From: CAYMEV01 sp964389675 [NCBI: uncultured Candidatus Sumerlaeota bacterium]
GTDB taxonomy: Bacteria > CAYMEV01
Direction: 5' to 3'
DNA length: 64,000 nt
NCBI GenBank assembly: GCA_964389675.1
Contig: CAYMEV010000016.1
Coordinates: 20,645-84,644, forward strand
Shown here: in pieces, positions 26,598 through 35,163 of the stretch
How the letters are laid out: each line of letters begins with the position of its first letter
How positions within the stretch are numbered: the first letter of the stretch is position 1
The notes under the pieces: generated by a model
Seen by the model: only the letters and a program-made list of their open reading frames with translations
Database searches by the model: none
What the model was told of the DNA's origin: nothing
Translations under genes and position numbers: made by a program

Positions 26598-27675
26598 AAT
26601 CCACTCTTAGAATAAATCCAATCATCATCATAGTCGCAAGGTAGCTGGATCCTCCAAAGGAAAACAGGGGCAGGGGCAATCCTTTGGACGGAAGAAGACT
26701 TACAGCTACACAAAGATTCAGGCATATCTGCAGGCCAAGCAGAAATACCATGCCGAATACTGCATATTTGTTGAAAAAATCATTGTAGCTGGTTACAAAT
26801 GAAATATGGAATCCTTCAAAAATCAGTATTACATATAAAATGATCAGGGATAAAGACCCTAATAGGCCGGTTTCTTCAGCATATATTGAGAATATATAAT
26901 CAGTGTGGCTCTCTCTGAGGAAAAAGCATTTATTAAAGCTGTTCCCGTATCCTTTACCTGTCAGGCCTCCTGTTGCAATGCCCAATATGCTCTTGTATGG
27001 CTGGTAGCCCTTGTCAAACCTGTCGATTTCCGGATTGAAAGCAACTTTTACCCTCTCCATTCTCCATGGATGGAAGATAATGAACAGGGAAGCCAGTACA
27101 GCAAGGATTAAAACACAGATAACAAGTATCTTGATGTTAAATCCAGCAATATATATCAGTATCAGGGCAGTTAACGACAGTATCATTGCATTTCCAAGGT
27201 CAGGCTCCAATGCTATCAGAATAAAAAACCCTATTATAACAAGCATTTCCTTCTTCAGATATCTTAATTCAAATTTATTCTCGCGGATTTTTGCAAGCCA
27301 GGCTGCAAGCCCTATAATAACAGCAATCTTCGCAAATTCAGACGGCTGTACCTGCATACCGGATAAACCGATCCACCTTCTTGCTCCATTTATATTCATC
27401 CCTATACCAGGTATAAGAATGATTGAAAGCATAAAAAAGGAAAATATCATAAATGGCACAGCATATTCCTTTATTTTTTTGGTTTCAACCGAAAATACAG
27501 CTGCCATAAGGATAAAACCAATAATAACTGTGATTATTCTTTTCCTGATAAAAGAATCAGCATTTTCTCTGAACTGTATATCAGTAATATTAATTATGAA
27601 CAGGGTTCCTATTACAGTAATTACCAGAATGGGGAAAATTATATGCCTGTTTGTTTTTAATATATAATCAAGCAT
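26572..27675 (-). CDS. ftsW: SEDS glycosyltransferase FtsW
   Basis: 367 aa with about ten membrane helices. SEDS-family marks are GARRWIGLSGMQVQPSEFAK, LEPDLGNAMI, the HTDYIFSIYAEETGLLG loop and the C-terminal PLPLFSFGGSSYLA. FtsW polymerises lipid II at the septum together with its partner class B PBP. RodA is the close paralogue; the position beside ftsI, murE and murC favours FtsW. It overlaps murE upstream by 8 bp. Confidence 0.92.
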   Translation of the reverse strand: MLDYILKTNRHIIFPILVITVIGTLFIINITDIQFRENADSFIRKRIITVIIGFILMAAVFSVETKKIKEYAVPFMIFSFFMLSIILIPGIGMNINGARRWIGLSGMQVQPSEFAKIAVIIGLAAWLAKIRENKFELRYLKKEMLVIIGFFILIALEPDLGNAMILSLTALILIYIAGFNIKILVICVLILAVLASLFIIFHPWRMERVKVAFNPEIDRFDKGYQPYKSILGIATGGLTGKGYGNSFNKCFFLRESHTDYIFSIYAEETGLLGSLSLIILYVILIFEGFHISFVTSYNDFFNKYAVFGMVFLLGLQICLNLCVAVSLLPSKGLPLPLFSFGGSSYLATMMMIGFILRVDYENKKQIY

Positions 27676-29188
27676 CTTTATCCCTTTTATCAGTGTATTT
27701 TTTTAGTATCTCTCTGTCATTGAAAGGGGAGAAGCTTCCTTTTGCCTCAATAAATTCCTCATGGCCCTTTCCAAGTAAAAGGATTATATCCCCATCCTGA
27801 GCTGATTCAACAGCCATCTCTATAGCTTTTTCCCTGTCCTCTTGTATAAAAACTTTAACATCATCCCTGTTCTCTATTCCATTGTAAATATCGTATATTA
27901 TCTCAGAAGGGTCTTCATCCCTCGGATTGTCAGAGGTAAGAAATATTACATCAGAATATAGTGATGCATACTTCCCCATGATTGGCCTTTTGCTCTTATC
28001 TTTATTGCCGCCGGCCCCGAATATTGTAATTATCCTCGTACTGGGATTCAAGCCCTTGAACTCCCTGGTAACACGCATTATAGCCTCAGGTGTATGGGCA
28101 TAATCAATATAAGCAGAGAACCTGCCGTCATAGACAAGTTCAACCCTTCCAGGTATCCTGATAACATTCTCAACTGCTTTGGCAATATATGAATTGGTAA
28201 TTCCAATGGTCTTTGCAATTGCAATGGCAAGAAGAAGGTTCTCATGCATAAAATCGTTCATATATCTGGTGGATATGGATATTTCACCCTCCCTGGTCCT
28301 GATCCACAGCAGAAACATATTTTGGCTGTATTTTTTGCGTTTTATGAAATAATCACTCTTTTCATGATTATAGCTTACTATACTGCGGGAGATAAGGTGC
28401 TTTTTAAGTTCATCTTTTTCGAGATAGCTGTATGGAATAATACAATATCCATCCTCAGTTACATAGTCAAAGAAGCTGTATTTTACTCTTGCATACTCCT
28501 CAATATTCCCATGGTAATCGAGATGATCCTGTGAAATATTTGTCAGGGCTCCTATAAAAAATGGGAACCCGTGTATTCTTTTCCTGTGTATTGAATGGCT
28601 TGATACTTCCATTACAACCCACCTGATGCCTTTTGAGTACATATTGGCAAACAGTTCAAGGGAATCCAGGGACAATGGCGTTGTCATCGTAGATTTTACC
28701 AGCCCGTTTCCAAAATCATTATAGATGGTCCCGAGTAGCCCACATTCCCTGTTCCAGCTTCTTATGATGCTGTTAAGGAAAATAGCAGTCGAAGATTTTC
28801 CATTTGTTCCTGTTATTCCAATTAACTGCATTTTCCCGAGAATATCTCCATAAAATATGTTTGCTGCTTCTGACATTGCTTCCTCTGCATCTTTGACAAG
28901 TACAATATCAATTATGGAATTATATTTTTCGTAAATCCCGGCATCGCTTGTAAAAACCCCTGCAGCCCCTTTTTTAACAACGCTTTCGATATAATTATTG
29001 CCATCATCCTTAAGGCCTTTTAATGCAAAGAACAAACTCCCGTTTTCTATTTTCCTTGAGTCATAGGACAGCTTTTTAACTATCATATTGTTTTTTATCC
29101 GTTTTTTTGCCACAGCTGAATTTCTGCAGAGCTCACCCAGAAAAACTGGATTAGTGCCTTGTGTATTTTTTCTTCCTGTTGACAGCAT
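27668..29188 (-). CDS. murE: UDP-MurNAc-tripeptide synthetase MurE
   Basis: 506 aa Mur ligase. DSRKIENGSLFFALKG is the N-terminal UDP motif, GITGTNGKSS the ATP loop, and DNPRDEDP lies in the C-terminal domain. In MurE, DNPR is the motif that recognises meso-diaminopimelate, whereas lysine and ornithine enzymes have other residues there. The enzyme adds the third residue of the stem peptide. The first 30 or so residues are longer than usual. It starts 2 bp after ftsI. Confidence 0.93.
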   Translation of the reverse strand: MLSTGRKNTQGTNPVFLGELCRNSAVAKKRIKNNMIVKKLSYDSRKIENGSLFFALKGLKDDGNNYIESVVKKGAAGVFTSDAGIYEKYNSIIDIVLVKDAEEAMSEAANIFYGDILGKMQLIGITGTNGKSSTAIFLNSIIRSWNRECGLLGTIYNDFGNGLVKSTMTTPLSLDSLELFANMYSKGIRWVVMEVSSHSIHRKRIHGFPFFIGALTNISQDHLDYHGNIEEYARVKYSFFDYVTEDGYCIIPYSYLEKDELKKHLISRSIVSYNHEKSDYFIKRKKYSQNMFLLWIRTREGEISISTRYMNDFMHENLLLAIAIAKTIGITNSYIAKAVENVIRIPGRVELVYDGRFSAYIDYAHTPEAIMRVTREFKGLNPSTRIITIFGAGGNKDKSKRPIMGKYASLYSDVIFLTSDNPRDEDPSEIIYDIYNGIENRDDVKVFIQEDREKAIEMAVESAQDGDIILLLGKGHEEFIEAKGSFSPFNDREILKKYTDKRDKDA

Positions 29189-29190
29189 AA

Positions 29191-31002
29191 TTACATTCTC
29201 TTTATATACCTTTGTCTTGAAAGCTTTTGATAGTTTATTGCAAATTCTGCAATCTTTGAGAAATAAGGGGCAGCTACCACTCCGCCGTAATATTCGCCTT
29301 TGGGGCTGTTTACCAATACAAGAATGACTACCTCAGGATTATAAGCAGGAGCTATGCCGATAAATGATGAAATGTACTTTTCATCATAATAGCTTTTTGT
29401 CTCTGAGTTAAATATCTGTGCTGTCCCGGTTTTTCCCCCGACATCCAGGCCAGCAACCTGCGCCCTTTTGCCTGTCCCGGACAATACAGTATCATGAAGA
29501 AGGCATCTCAGTATTGCAGCAGTATTTTCCGAAAATATTCTTCTTTCATCAGATCTGTCCTGATCAATATCAATCCTGCTATAAAGTGTATTGCTGAGAT
29601 ATCTGACAATCCTGGGTTTTACGAGAAAACCGTCATTGGCAATGGCCTGATAGAAAGAGAGAAGCTGCAGCGGGGTCACGCTTATGCCCTGTCCTATAAA
29701 GCTAAGGTATCTTGAATGCTCATCATTAAGGACGGACAGGTTTGTCAGGCTCCCTGATGATTCTGCGTTCAGCGGTATTCCGGTCTTTTCCCCGAATCCG
29801 CATTTCTCAAGGTAGCTTACCCATAAATTCTTCGGTATGCCCATTGATAATTTTATTGTACCAATATTACTGCTTTTGGAAAAAATTTCAGAAACCCTCA
29901 GATCACCATATGGGTGAACATCATGAAATTTATACTTTCCGCAGGAGTAATAGCCATTTTCACAGAATACTTTCTCTTCATCGTTTATATCAATAATTCC
30001 GTTTTCAATCAGATAAGAAAAGGATACAGCCTTAAAAGTACTCCCGGGCTCATAAGAGTATGCTACAGCAGGATTTGCGAATATCTTTCTGCTGGTCTCA
30101 TCTGCGGCTGAAAGAGGCGGATAGACAGAAAATGCAAGTATCTCTCCCGTACCTACCTGCTGTACAAGAATAATGCTGTATGCAGGATCATATTTCTTCC
30201 ATATTTCTTTATTTATCTCATTTACTTTCTGCTGAACTGGCAGAGATATCGTAAGGTAAAGGTCGTATACCCTTGATCTTTCCCTCTTGTAGGCTGATGA
30301 AATCCTGAGGATATTTCCCCTTCCATCAATGGTATTTTTGTCATTATCCTTCTTAGAATGTCTCAGATATTTATCAAATACCAGCTCTATGCCCTCTTTT
30401 CCTACACCATATGGATCCGTTCTTCCTATTACATAACTGAGCGATTCACCTGAAGGATAAACGCGATCATACTCAATCTTATGTTTTAAGATCTCCCCCT
30501 TTACATTATCAGGGTATCTCTCCTTTGCCAGATCGTTAATCCTGCATATATCCTCAAAATCATCTGATGATACCAGCCTGGCTATATAGCTGAAATGACT
30601 GTCCCTGTTGACAGCGTTCATTATATGATCCACAGGTTTGCCGGTTTTTTCCGCTAATTCAGAAACCAGCCATAGAATCATGCGGGAGTCCATAGTTGAT
30701 CTTATCTCTTTTGGATTTATGAATAGTGAAGGTTTTTTAACGCTTGCTGCAAGTATCCTGCCGTCCCTGTCATAAATGGTTGACCTTTCATAAGTTTCTC
30801 TTGATACCAGTTCTGTATCAAGGGACATTCTCCTCATGAAATACTCATGTTTGACAACCTGGAGATAGAATATTTTGAAGATTACTGCTGAAAAAACCAG
30901 CAGGAAAATTACAGCGATGACAAGGATCCTGTTATTAACATCCTTGAACTTGGATTTGATCTCTTCATAATCAAACAATAGAAACGCGCAGATAATCATC
31001 AT
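29191..31002 (-). CDS. ftsI: Septal penicillin-binding protein (class B)
   Basis: 603 aa. One membrane anchor (about residues 26-48), an N-terminal dimerisation domain, and a transpeptidase domain with the three active-site motifs S321-T-F-K324, S377-S-N379 and K524-T-G526. No PASTA repeats follow, unlike Gram-positive homologues. It cross-links septal peptidoglycan with FtsW. It overlaps the ftsL-like gene by 4 bp. Confidence 0.93.
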   Translation of the reverse strand: MMIICAFLLFDYEEIKSKFKDVNNRILVIAVIFLLVFSAVIFKIFYLQVVKHEYFMRRMSLDTELVSRETYERSTIYDRDGRILAASVKKPSLFINPKEIRSTMDSRMILWLVSELAEKTGKPVDHIMNAVNRDSHFSYIARLVSSDDFEDICRINDLAKERYPDNVKGEILKHKIEYDRVYPSGESLSYVIGRTDPYGVGKEGIELVFDKYLRHSKKDNDKNTIDGRGNILRISSAYKRERSRVYDLYLTISLPVQQKVNEINKEIWKKYDPAYSIILVQQVGTGEILAFSVYPPLSAADETSRKIFANPAVAYSYEPGSTFKAVSFSYLIENGIIDINDEEKVFCENGYYSCGKYKFHDVHPYGDLRVSEIFSKSSNIGTIKLSMGIPKNLWVSYLEKCGFGEKTGIPLNAESSGSLTNLSVLNDEHSRYLSFIGQGISVTPLQLLSFYQAIANDGFLVKPRIVRYLSNTLYSRIDIDQDRSDERRIFSENTAAILRCLLHDTVLSGTGKRAQVAGLDVGGKTGTAQIFNSETKSYYDEKYISSFIGIAPAYNPEVVILVLVNSPKGEYYGGVVAAPYFSKIAEFAINYQKLSRQRYIKRM

Positions 31003-31274
31003 TCAGATTCCTTGCCTTTCTCCTGTTCCTGAATTATTTTTTTCAGCATATTAAAATCAGTATTCTCCTCAAGGTAGGTTTTCAGTACCCTGTTTTCATT
31101 TGTAAGGTCAGCTATCTCTTTTTCCAGTGCTGCAATCCTTGGCCCGCAAAGTGTAATATTGTTCTTCATTCTTGCAAAACGTATCATGCTAAGTATCAGG
31201 ACGATCAGGATCAATGAATACAATACATAGTTTATGACCCTTAATGTAAACATGAGCCAATTATATCCTTTCAA
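30999..31274 (-). CDS. ftsL: FtsL-like bitopic division protein
   Basis: 91 aa: a short cytoplasmic tail, one membrane helix (about 12-33) and a periplasmic coiled coil (about 45-88, heptad-rich and charged). FtsL proteins have almost no conserved sequence; the architecture and the position between rsmH and ftsI are the evidence. It would form a trimer with FtsQ and a DivIC-type partner. It overlaps rsmH by 14 bp and ftsI by 4 bp. Confidence 0.8.
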   Translation of the reverse strand: MKGYNWLMFTLRVINYVLYSLILIVLILSMIRFARMKNNITLCGPRIAALEKEIADLTNENRVLKTYLEENTDFNMLKKIIQEQEKGKESE

Positions 31275-32214
31275 AAACCCTTAGTTTTGCTGACCTTGCC
31301 CTTGGATTTGACAGAATTTCGCCTGTGGATGGCTTTATTGGTTTTTTTGTCAGATTAATACCCAATGGGACTGTAACTGAATCTCCTGGTTTATATTTAT
31401 TTGTTTTTTCCCTGTGGGAATAATTTTTGAAATATTCCTTTGCAATTCTATCCTCAACAGAATGGAAGCTAATTATAGCCAGTCTCCCCCCTGGATTAAG
31501 AACTGACGGGATAATATCCAGGAAATCCTTTAGATTACGCAGTTCTTCGTTCATATAAATCCTTAATGCCATAAATGTCTTTGTTGCAGGGTGAAGCTTC
31601 CCTCTATAGTGCCCTTTCAAAACATTCTGTACAAGATCCGACAATTCTTTCGCTGTACTGATTGTGTTCCTGTTCAGGTACAGTGCCGCAGCAATTCTTC
31701 TTGCATGCCTTTCATCAGCATACCGGAACAATATGTCAGCTATCTCATCCTGTTTTAGACCGGGAAGAATCTTAATGAAAGGCAGTCCGGCAGTTGTATC
31801 GAGTCTCAGGTCAACAGCGGTTTCATCATTAAATGAAAATCCCCTGCCTGACTCAAAATAGTGGTATGAGCTTATCCCCAGGTCAGCCAGTATAAAGTCC
31901 GCTTTCTTATAACCAAGTTTCTTCAGTATATCAGGAATATTTTTATAATTGTCATTGATGAAATATATATTATTCTTTTTGAACCTGTTTATTCTCTGTG
32001 AAGCCTTTAATAGTATCTCTCTGTCTAAATCAATACATATCAGGCAAATACCATTGCCGATATTTTCAAGGAATTTTATGCTGTGCCCGCCTTCTCCGGT
32101 TGTTGCATCAACAAAGACCCTGTACTCTCTCTTAATAAATGACATGACCTCCTCCACAAAGATAGGATCATGCACTGCACCTGATACAAAGTTGCCTGCA
32201 TCAAAGGATATCAT
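31261..32214 (-). CDS. rsmH: 16S rRNA m4C1402 methyltransferase
   Basis: 317 aa. HDPIFVEEV is the usual start of the conserved region, VDATTGEGGHS the SAM-binding loop, ADLGISSYHYF and GRLAIISFHSVEDRIAKEYF the other signatures. It methylates N4 of C1402 in 16S rRNA. The start at 32214 adds about 13 residues before the conserved part and has no clear ribosome site; GTG at codon 14 is an alternative. It overlaps mraZ by 14 bp. Confidence 0.95.
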   Translation of the reverse strand: MISFDAGNFVSGAVHDPIFVEEVMSFIKREYRVFVDATTGEGGHSIKFLENIGNGICLICIDLDREILLKASQRINRFKKNNIYFINDNYKNIPDILKKLGYKKADFILADLGISSYHYFESGRGFSFNDETAVDLRLDTTAGLPFIKILPGLKQDEIADILFRYADERHARRIAAALYLNRNTISTAKELSDLVQNVLKGHYRGKLHPATKTFMALRIYMNEELRNLKDFLDIIPSVLNPGGRLAIISFHSVEDRIAKEYFKNYSHREKTNKYKPGDSVTVPLGINLTKKPIKPSTGEILSNPRARSAKLRVFERI

Positions 32215-32617
32215 CTATATTATTGCTCTTATCGTACTCTTCAAATACATCCGGTTTCCATATTGCCAGATGGTCAACAGCCCCTACGACAAGGACAGCT
32301 GAATTCCCATCTATTCCGGATATGCTCAGTAGCCTTTCACTCAGCTGTATTCTTCCTTTTGAATCAAGTTCCTTTATTTCAGTTACACTTCCTATTTTAG
32401 ACTTGATATCTGTCACACCGCGGTTCAGCCCAAGTTCAACCTCTTTCTGAATAAGGATATCAAAAAGCCTGCAGGGATATATCTCTATCTTGTTTAATCT
32501 GGCAATAGCTACAACATTATTATTGCTGTCAACAATTGCATCCCTCCACTCCTTCGGGATGGGCAGCCTGTTCTTTTCATCTATCTGTCTCTTATTTATT
32601 CCTCCAAAATAGCTCAT
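32201..32617 (-). CDS. mraZ: Transcriptional regulator MraZ
   Basis: 138 aa, normal size. Two AbrB-like repeats carry DEKNRLPIPKEWRD near the N-terminus and LDSKGRIQLSERLL in the second half, matching the DxKGR motif pair of MraZ. The protein forms a ring and binds repeated TGGGN boxes upstream of its own operon. An AAGGA ribosome site precedes ATG 32617, and candidate boxes lie at 32673-32697. It is the first gene of the division cluster. Confidence 0.95.
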   Translation of the reverse strand: MSYFGGINKRQIDEKNRLPIPKEWRDAIVDSNNNVVAIARLNKIEIYPCRLFDILIQKEVELGLNRGVTDIKSKIGSVTEIKELDSKGRIQLSERLLSISGIDGNSAVLVVGAVDHLAIWKPDVFEEYDKSNNIDDIL

Positions 32618-32650
32618 TCATTTATCCTTAATCTATTTCTAAGTCCTGTA

Positions 32651-32697
32651 TGTCAATTTTTGTAATTATTTTCCCACTTTTGTATCACGATAACCCA
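32651..32697 (-). promoter_or_regulatory. Candidate MraZ operator and -35 region
   Basis: Reading leftward there is TGGGT at 32697-32693, a degenerate TGATA about 10 bp on, and TGGGA at 32676-32672. The two intact boxes are 21 bp apart, two helical turns, as expected for three MraZ boxes at 10-11 bp with the middle one decayed. A consensus TTGACA follows at 32656-32651, but no good -10 lies at the right distance, and a start from it would leave almost no leader. The promoter itself is therefore not settled. Confidence 0.5.
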
Positions 32698-32945
32698 TTT
32701 ATTATTAAAAATCAAACAAATATTCATTTTTTTTTATGATTTTTAGAAGGATTTATTGGATGGTAAATCTAAATATTTGGATATATTAGATATAAATCTA
32801 TAATGAATGAGGTTTTATTATGAAAAATGTGATATTTAGAGGCTATACAATATGAACCTGGATATTTATGAACCTGGGATTTAACGCTTTATAACCTTTT
32901 TAAGAGTATTTTATCTTAAAAGTGAAAACAAATTGACTGATTAGA
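32698..32945. other. AT-rich spacer upstream of mraZ with an orphan rightward promoter
   Basis: No gene of normal size. A perfect -10 TATAAT (32799-32804) lies 16 bp after a weak -35 TTGGAT (32777-32782) on the plus strand. A GAGG ribosome-site-like sequence and ATG 32820 open an 11-codon frame ending at 32855, whose stop overlaps ATG 32852 of a second 10-codon frame ending at 32884. An 11-bp direct repeat, TATGAACCTGG, is at 32851-32861 and 32867-32877. An AT-rich hairpin (TTTTAAGA with TCTTAAAA) follows near 32900-32930. Transcription would run into the end of the leftward gene at 32946. Confidence 0.4.
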
Positions 32946-33536
32946 TCATATAATTTCTTTTGCCTGGTTCAAAAGCTCAAGCCATTTTGCAACCAGCGGA
33001 TGAATTTCATATTCCAGAAGGTCTGAAACCAGAACATAGTCTTTTGATTCCTGGGCATCCATAATCTCCTTCAGGAAAGAGACAAAGTCAGATATCTGGA
33101 AGTCATTAAGCTTGAAATCCGTATCATTAAATATGCCATGCTTTGCCATAAAATCCACCAGATCCAGAAGCCAGTAAAATGAATCAACAATGGCTGAAAG
33201 CTGTTTTGAAGCATCATTGAATGCACCTTCCCTGAAACCCATTGATACTTCATTAATCTCACTTAATAATGATTCTTTAATATATTCAATGCTTTCTGCT
33301 ATGGACCTTTCCAGGACCTTGTCAGTCTCTTCAGTGATAACATATATATTCTGGCCGTTGTAGGGGGTATTGAGGGAGCTTTCATCCCTCTGATCGATAG
33401 GTTCCTCATCGATCGATATGGATGTTATAATCCTTCTGTTATTATTTGCAATCTCTATAAGCTTGTTTATTACATCTTTCAAATTCACAAATTCGCCCTT
33501 AATATCTATTGAATCACCATTTATTATTACTTCCAT
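32946..33536 (-). CDS. Unknown soluble protein, helical C-terminus
   Basis: 196 aa from ATG 33536, which has a full AAGGAGGGTGAT ribosome site; an in-frame codon at 33560 is less likely because it would overlap the upstream gene. The N-terminal part (about 1-70) looks like a small alpha/beta domain, and the remainder is helical and acidic (residues about 80-196). No family is recognised. It follows the GT9 glycosyltransferase gene by 13 bp, so it may work with the same surface or appendage glycosylation pathway. This is inference from position. Confidence 0.75.
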   Translation of the reverse strand: MEVIINGDSIDIKGEFVNLKDVINKLIEIANNNRRIITSISIDEEPIDQRDESSLNTPYNGQNIYVITEETDKVLERSIAESIEYIKESLLSEINEVSMGFREGAFNDASKQLSAIVDSFYWLLDLVDFMAKHGIFNDTDFKLNDFQISDFVSFLKEIMDAQESKDYVLVSDLLEYEIHPLVAKWLELLNQAKEII

Positions 33537-33549
33537 ATCACCCTCCTTA

Positions 33550-35163
33550 TCAGATTTCAATTCCGATAATCTGTTTGATAGAATCTATTATTTTATCTAC
33601 TTTTTCAAGAAAAATAGAGAGAAACGAAATAATATAGCTTAATCCATCATTGCATCTGGCATCAGCAGGAGATCCTGCCTTTAACACGCCGGCCCTGCAT
33701 AGGCTTTCTGAAAAATGTGCAAACTGCTGCAAATATAAAGGCATACCCTGGTCATTTTTAATTATATACTCCTGCAATGCTTTATAACCAGCCTTTTTTA
33801 TTGCATTAATGATATTCGCAACTTCAATCCGTACCAGCATCAGCTGCTCAAGCAGATCCGGATCAAAATAAATCCGATAATTTTTCAGAATATACTTATA
33901 GATGTCTGTTTCTTTCTGGCTAATCTTCAGAAGAATCTGCCAGGTATCCAAAAGAAGGATTGATAATATTTCATCCTTATCTATTTCATATTTATGGACA
34001 GGTTTATAGTCAATTATATTTGAAGGAAGGAAAGACCCCCTATAAAGATATATATGGTTCATTTTTTCGCTGATCTCCGGGACAGTGCTGATATCTGTCA
34101 TTATGCTTCTGGCCAGCTGAAAAATATATTCCGGCTTTATCATTCTGCGGCAGTTCACATGCGGACAGCAAAAGTCAAAACTGCAGGGAAAGCAGTCAAT
34201 AGCAGGTGCGACAATATACGAAACTGATGAATATGGGCCATTTTCCCTGAACAGGCTGCAGCCCTGCGATATTTTAATAACAGGAACATCAAAGATTGAT
34301 GCTGCGCTTAAAAATTCATTTTCATTTGAAATTATCAGGTGAAGCTTTTTAAACAGGCTGATTATCATTTTATAATCCAGCATTCCGGCCAGATTAAAAA
34401 TATTTTTATTGTTCGCTACTTTTTTTATTCTCTCCCCTAAATGAAATTCATTTTCACTCCCGATTAATACGATATTCTGATTAAATTTGGAGGCAATCAT
34501 ATCTGCAAGCAATGCGAAATTCTGTATTCCCCAGTTCATTTTTTCACTGCAAAAGCCGAAAATAATTCCTACGCAGCTTTTTTCTAAGTTTATGCCTTCC
34601 TTTGCAAATAGTGCATGTATCTTTTCAGCAGATTTTTTATCAGGCCTCATTTGGGGCCTGTATACCCTGGATACTGGAAAACATCCAGTCAGAATATTAT
34701 TCAGGTCAATACGATTAAACCTGTTATAACTGCCTGCAGCTTTGGCTGATGAATATAATGCACTGTACCGGTCCGGCATGACCCTGCATTTATTATCCCC
34801 CAGAGTATAGCCATGCTTTACCCTGGATTTTATGATCGCGGAAATAATATTGCCAGCCTCATCCCCTGAAAAATTGATTAATATATCATGTTCAGAAATA
34901 CGAGACAGTTCATCCAGGTAGTTTCCGGTAAGGTTGTATTTTATCTCAGCTGAAATATCACTTGTTATGCCTGCAGTGAGCTCTGAGGGATTAAATGTCC
35001 TGTAGCAGTCTATATTATCAACAAGTGATAAAATCTCCCTGTATTTTTCCCAGAAAAAATAGGTTATCCTGCTGTCAGGATAGCGCTCCCTGAATAGCCT
35101 TATTGCAGGAACCGTCTTTATAATATCACCGAAACCCGCTGAATTTACCAGTACAATTTTCAT
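33550..35163 (-). CDS. GT9-family glycosyltransferase with C-terminal helical domain
   Basis: 537 aa. The N-terminus (KIVLVNSAGFGDIIKTVPAIRLFRERYPDSRITYF) and the central GIIFGFCSEKMNWGIQNFALLADMI, then VLIGSENE, match the heptosyltransferase/GT9 fold. Canonical GT9 enzymes are about 350 aa, so about 190 residues of extra, mainly helical sequence (after residue 360) are appended. A cluster of Cys residues (CFPCSFDFCCPHVNCRR) lies just before it. It probably transfers a sugar from a nucleotide donor. It overlaps the MAF-like gene by 4 bp, so the two are likely partners. Confidence 0.82.
   Translation of the reverse strand: MKIVLVNSAGFGDIIKTVPAIRLFRERYPDSRITYFFWEKYREILSLVDNIDCYRTFNPSELTAGITSDISAEIKYNLTGNYLDELSRISEHDILINFSGDEAGNIISAIIKSRVKHGYTLGDNKCRVMPDRYSALYSSAKAAGSYNRFNRIDLNNILTGCFPVSRVYRPQMRPDKKSAEKIHALFAKEGINLEKSCVGIIFGFCSEKMNWGIQNFALLADMIASKFNQNIVLIGSENEFHLGERIKKVANNKNIFNLAGMLDYKMIISLFKKLHLIISNENEFLSAASIFDVPVIKISQGCSLFRENGPYSSVSYIVAPAIDCFPCSFDFCCPHVNCRRMIKPEYIFQLARSIMTDISTVPEISEKMNHIYLYRGSFLPSNIIDYKPVHKYEIDKDEILSILLLDTWQILLKISQKETDIYKYILKNYRIYFDPDLLEQLMLVRIEVANIINAIKKAGYKALQEYIIKNDQGMPLYLQQFAHFSESLCRAGVLKAGSPADARCNDGLSYIISFLSIFLEKVDKIIDSIKQIIGIEI

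Noticed and set aside
27011-27667. A 218-codon open frame on the plus strand opposite ftsW
   Set aside because: It lies wholly antisense to a well-supported SEDS gene, has no ribosome site and its low-complexity hydrophobic translation mirrors the membrane helices on the other strand.
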